This document shows positions 6,180 to 8,371 of a DNA stretch of 8,371 nucleotides, piece after piece. Origin of the DNA: Verrucomicrobiota bacterium (GTDB taxonomy: Bacteria; Verrucomicrobiota; Verrucomicrobiia; Verrucomicrobiales; Akkermansiaceae); the NCBI GenBank assembly GCA_026397695.1, contig JAPLUJ010000102.1:1-8371 (forward strand). Reading direction: 5' to 3'. The translations under genes were made by a program, and so were the position numbers. Position 1 is the first letter of the stretch; each line of letters starts with the position of its first letter. A model generated the notes under the pieces. That model searched no databases. It had not been told where the DNA came from and saw only the letters and a list, made by a program, of their open reading frames with translations.

Positions 6180-6989
6180 ATGAAGAAGCTTTTTGATCTG
6201 ATGTTCAGTCTGAAGGGGAGAATTTCCCGAAAGACATTTTGGATATATTACGCAACAGCAATTTTTGCGGCAACAATGCTAACCGCTCCCCAATCTCTCT
6301 TCGGCCACGAGCCCGAATCTCATCAGCCAATTAATCGGCCCAGTGCCCACGAGGAAATCCATGGACATGTCCATGCGGGTTGGGAGAGTAAGTATTTTTC
6401 AGAGGGAAGAGACTCACTGGACGGAGATTCGCTGTTTGCCAGCAGCCTTGAGATCGCATGGCAACACCTTACGGGAGGAATCTGGTATGGATCCTCTCCC
6501 GATCAGCGTTACGACGAATTGCAACTCACTTTGGCGCTAACCCAAACTATTGGAGACTTCGAGTTTTACGGAAGATACACACACCTACGCTTTCCATTTG
6601 ACGATTCGCACGACAACGAGATTGGGGCTGGGATCGCATGGTCAGGTCTTCCGCTTGATGTCGAGTTAGCGGCAGACATATACAACTCATTCGACGCCGA
6701 TGGATACTTTGCCGAGATTTCAGCTACAAGGGAGTTTTCGATCACGGATGAGCTTTCCATTAATCTGTCCGGCCTATTCGGGATAAACCAAGGTTATGTA
6801 TGCGATGGGCACGATGGCGCCAACCATGCGGCATTGCGATTGGGAATAGGTTTAGCCCTTTCAGATTCTCTTTCCATCATGGCGCACGCTACATACAGTT
6901 GGGGCATAGGAAGAGATTTGACATTGCCCGGAGACGATCAATTGATCGACTTCGTTCACGTTGGTGTCGGGTTGCAATGGTCATTCTAA
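6180..6989 (+). CDS. Chimeric protein: DUF805-like N-terminal helix fused to an outer-membrane beta-barrel (TorF/porin-like)
   Basis: A 269-residue protein. Residues 1-33 read MKKLFDLMFSLKGRISRKTF followed by a hydrophobic helix, which is the characteristic opening (F-x-x-K-G-R-I-S-R-K-x-F-W) of DUF805 inner-membrane proteins. From about residue 64 it changes to alternating short amphipathic strands: HAGWESKYFSEGRDS (65-79), LTGGIWYGSS (97-106), DFEFYGRYTHLRF (126-138), VELAADIYNS (161-170), GYFAEISATREFS (175-187), ending VHVGVGLQWSF with the terminal Phe of outer-membrane barrels. The intervening segment 43-65 holds six histidines. The DUF805 helix may serve as an export signal. The gene is visibly less GC-rich than the genes to its left and starts 6 bases after the attC-like site, so acquisition as a cassette gene fits. 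GAAGAA just before ATG is a weak ribosome binding site. Function unknown; porin or simple barrel is the best guess. Confidence 0.8.
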   Translation: MKKLFDLMFSLKGRISRKTFWIYYATAIFAATMLTAPQSLFGHEPESHQPINRPSAHEEIHGHVHAGWESKYFSEGRDSLDGDSLFASSLEIAWQHLTGGIWYGSSPDQRYDELQLTLALTQTIGDFEFYGRYTHLRFPFDDSHDNEIGAGIAWSGLPLDVELAADIYNSFDADGYFAEISATREFSITDELSINLSGLFGINQGYVCDGHDGANHAALRLGIGLALSDSLSIMAHATYSWGIGRDLTLPGDDQLIDFVHVGVGLQWSF

Positions 6990-6999
6990 CGTGAACGAA
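6951..6999. repeat. Inverted repeat spanning the end of the barrel gene
   Basis: TTCGTTCACGTT (6951-6962) and AACGTGAACGAA (6988-6999) are perfect 12-base inverted repeats with a 25-base loop. The left arm is coding and the right arm begins inside the TAA stop codon. There is no T run, so it is not a standard intrinsic terminator. It may be an RNA hairpin protecting the 3' end or a recombination-associated structure. Confidence 0.55.
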
Positions 7000-7035
7000 A
7001 ACAGAATGCCAACAAACCGCACCATCCAACCGCTA

Positions 7036-7082
7036 GTAGGGCGTGGCGGCCCGCCGCGCCGTCTTGTCCGTGGAAGAGAAGA
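7036..7082. repeat. 47-base interspersed repeat, copy 1
   Basis: This stretch recurs at 7142-7188 with one mismatch (T7062 versus A7168). It opens GTAGGGCGTGGCGG and closes CTTGTCCGTGGAAGAGAAGA. Its core 7040-7060 is a near-perfect palindrome (10 pairs including one G-T, one-base centre), so it can form a GC hairpin. It is noncoding and lies between two genes. Confidence 0.85.
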
Positions 7083-7090
7083 TTTTCTAA

Positions 7091-7117
7091 CCGCCAAGGC
7101 ACAAAGCACGCCAAGGG
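7091..7117. repeat. CGCCAAGG-type repeat element
   Basis: Two CGCCAAGG units (7092-7099 and 7109-7116) lie between the two 47-base repeats in an otherwise noncoding stretch (CTAACCGCCAAGGCACAAAG followed by CACGCCAAGGG). Sequences of this style recur between genes in several environmental bacterial lineages; family assignment is from memory. Confidence 0.45.
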
Positions 7118-7141
7118 AAGAGATTTTTTGGGTGGAAGAAG

Positions 7142-7188
7142 GTAGGGCGTGGCGGCCCGCCGCGCCGACTTGTCCGTGGAAGAGAAGA
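7142..7188. repeat. 47-base interspersed repeat, copy 2
   Basis: Second copy, same orientation, offset 106 bases from copy 1, 46 of 47 bases identical, with the palindromic core at 7146-7166. It is followed directly by the terminator-like hairpin at 7195. Confidence 0.85.
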
Positions 7189-7194
7189 ACGGAG

Positions 7195-7220
7195 CTCAGG
7201 CATTCCTGCCTGAGTCTTTT
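7195..7220 (+). terminator. Possible intrinsic terminator
   Basis: CTCAGGCA (7195-7202), loop TTCC and TGCCTGAG (7207-7214) form a perfect 8-base stem, followed by TCTTTT. It could end transcription from the barrel gene about 200 bases upstream. However, it abuts the 47-base repeat and could be part of that mobile repeat family. Confidence 0.5.
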
Positions 7221-7281
7221 CACTTATATTCCTTGGCACAGCAGCGCAGATGGGTATGCTCAGCGGACAAACGATTTTCCC

Positions 7282-8371
7282 ATGAAACTTGCCTCAACCC
7301 TGCTTCTCACCCTGGCATTTCTAACGCTGCCCGGATCGGCACAGGACCAGACTGTGCCCGTGCCTGAGCTGGAAACATTGAAGAAAGAATATGCTTCGCT
7401 GGTCAAGACCGCCGACGGGCCGCATCTGGCTGCGGTCGCCGAGTTGGACAAAAAGTATATCGCAAAATTGGAACAAGCACAACAGACGGCGCAACAAGCC
7501 GGCAAGCTGGATGAGGCACTGGCGCTTGATGAGGAGAAGAAAGCGGTATCATCCGGCAGTGGAGTGCCCGTTGAGGACGATGACAAAACACCTGACATGC
7601 TCAGGACAATGCACGCCATCTATCGTGCCGAGATCGCCAAGCTCGAAGTGGTGCGGGCCATGAATCACAAACCCTTGCGCGATGACTATGCCGCTGAACT
7701 CGACGCCCTGGTGGTGCGCCTCACAAAAGACGGGAAACTCAAGGAGGCGATGACCGTCAGGAAATTCCGTGAGAAACTGCCGACAGTGGCAGCAGACTCC
7801 GCCGCGGTTCCACCAAATTCGTCGGCGGGCCAGGTGATGTCAGTCAAGCTGCCCGGCAGGAAAGTGATGATGAAGTTCTGTTACTGCCCGCCCGGCAGCT
7901 TCAAGATGGGCAGCCCCCCCGATGAGAAGGATCGCCAAGGGAATGAGAACCAGGTGGAGGTGCAACTCAGCAAAGGGTTTTGGCTGGCGCAGACGGAATG
8001 CACTCAGGCGCAGTGGGTGACGGTCATGGGCGGCAACCCCAGCGAATTCAAGGGCGATGATTTGCCAGAGGACACAGCGAATTGGTATGATGTGCAGAAA
8101 TTCATCACCAAGCTCAATAAGGCCAAGACCCTGCCCGCTGGCTTGAGGGCCGCCTTACCCACCGAGGCGCAGTGGGAGTATGCCTGCCGCGCCGGAACGA
8201 AGACTACCTACAGTTTTGGAGATACGCTCAATGCCAAGCAAGCGAACTTCGATAACACTCTTGGAAAGACGAGCACCGTCGCCAGTTATCCGGCGAACGC
8301 GTGGGGTCTGTATGACATGCACGGCAACGTGTGGGAATTGTGCGAGAATGGGTATCCTTCGACAAAAATCA
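7282..8371 (+). CDS. Secreted SUMF1/formylglycine-generating-enzyme-domain protein with helical N-terminal extension, C-terminus cut by window
   Basis: The frame from ATG 7282 is open to the right edge (363 residues seen). It starts with a signal peptide (M-K-L-A-S, hydrophobic core, likely cleaved after GSA at residue 20). A charged, helix-prone region follows (about 29-165, rich in Lys, Glu, Ala and Gln), then a Pro/Ser linker. The SUMF1 (C-type-lectin-like) domain begins near 199 with CYCPPGSFKMGSP. Motifs in order are FWLAQTECTQAQWVTVMG (233-250), NWYDVQKFITKLN (267-279), LPTEAQWEYACRAGT (292-306) and NAWGLYDMHGNVWELCENGY (339-358). The last usually reads V-W-E-W-C-x-D-W-Y, so Trp-to-Leu here is a departure. 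In true formylglycine-generating enzymes two C-terminal cysteines activate sulfatases; that part is beyond the window. Many paralogues in PVC bacteria lack them, so enzymatic activity is uncertain. No clear ribosome binding site; the start is chosen by the signal peptide. Confidence 0.88.
   Translation, partial: MKLASTLLLTLAFLTLPGSAQDQTVPVPELETLKKEYASLVKTADGPHLAAVAELDKKYIAKLEQAQQTAQQAGKLDEALALDEEKKAVSSGSGVPVEDDDKTPDMLRTMHAIYRAEIAKLEVVRAMNHKPLRDDYAAELDALVVRLTKDGKLKEAMTVRKFREKLPTVAADSAAVPPNSSAGQVMSVKLPGRKVMMKFCYCPPGSFKMGSPPDEKDRQGNENQVEVQLSKGFWLAQTECTQAQWVTVMGGNPSEFKGDDLPEDTANWYDVQKFITKLNKAKTLPAGLRAALPTEAQWEYACRAGTKTTYSFGDTLNAKQANFDNTLGKTSTVASYPANAWGLYDMHGNVWELCENGYPSTKI

Noticed and set aside
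6981..7223. 80-residue minus-strand frame across the intergenic repeats
   Set aside because: It is mostly the translated 47-base repeats and CGCCAAGG element; repeat-derived frames are not genes.
7260..7619. 119-residue Ser/Ala-rich minus-strand frame
   Set aside because: Antisense to the signal peptide and helical region of the SUMF1 gene; the serine and alanine richness is the complement of Lys/Glu/Gln codons.

Overview
The window reads as a high-GC bacterial chromosome segment with two very different halves. I infer a member of the Verrucomicrobiota or a close relative (PVC group). The pointers are a PEP-CTERM sorting tail, a secreted formylglycine-generating-enzyme/sulfatase-modifying (SUMF1-type) protein with a helical N-terminal extension, and GC-rich interspersed palindromic repeats plus a CGCCAAGG-type repeat. 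No single piece is conclusive; an anaerobic betaproteobacterium would be the main alternative.

Left half (1-4412, minus strand): a tightly packed operon for anaerobic aromatic-acid breakdown, transcribed right to left. It encodes an AMP-forming benzoate-CoA ligase, a fused enoyl-CoA hydratase/3-hydroxyacyl-CoA dehydrogenase (PimF/FadJ-like), and the N-terminal 237 residues of a benzoyl-CoA reductase/2-hydroxyacyl-CoA dehydratase subunit that runs off the left edge. The logic is activation of benzoate to benzoyl-CoA, ATP-dependent ring reduction, and beta-oxidation of the opened-ring acyl-CoA. The first two genes overlap and the last two are one base apart, so they are probably co-transcribed and translationally coupled. 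A divergent nitroreductase-family gene (4736-5398, plus) sits across an approximately 320-base gap.

Middle (5399-6180): a scrap yard of gene ends. It holds the C-terminal tail of a PEP-CTERM exported protein, a 74-residue internal slice of an ABC-exporter ATPase without Walker A or signature motif (minus strand), and the C-terminal end of a small membrane protein. That membrane tail is followed 11 bases later by a structure with the layout of an integron attC site: R boxes, 5-base unpaired spacers, a long stem with two bulged bases, and a 31-base terminal loop.

Right half (6180-8371): a gene begins 6 bases after the attC-like site, as the next cassette gene would. It encodes a predicted outer-membrane beta-barrel whose first approximately 33 residues look like the start of an unrelated inner-membrane DUF805 protein, so it appears to be a chimera. 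Its stop codon lies in a CTAAC that could be the left R box of a second, now incomplete attC. Then comes a repeat-rich intergenic stretch (two 47-base near-identical copies, a CGCCAAGG element, a terminator-like hairpin). The last gene is a secreted SUMF1-type protein truncated by the right edge.

Most notable are the attC-like site with its chimeric cassette gene, and the benzoyl-CoA operon in what looks like an unusual host lineage.
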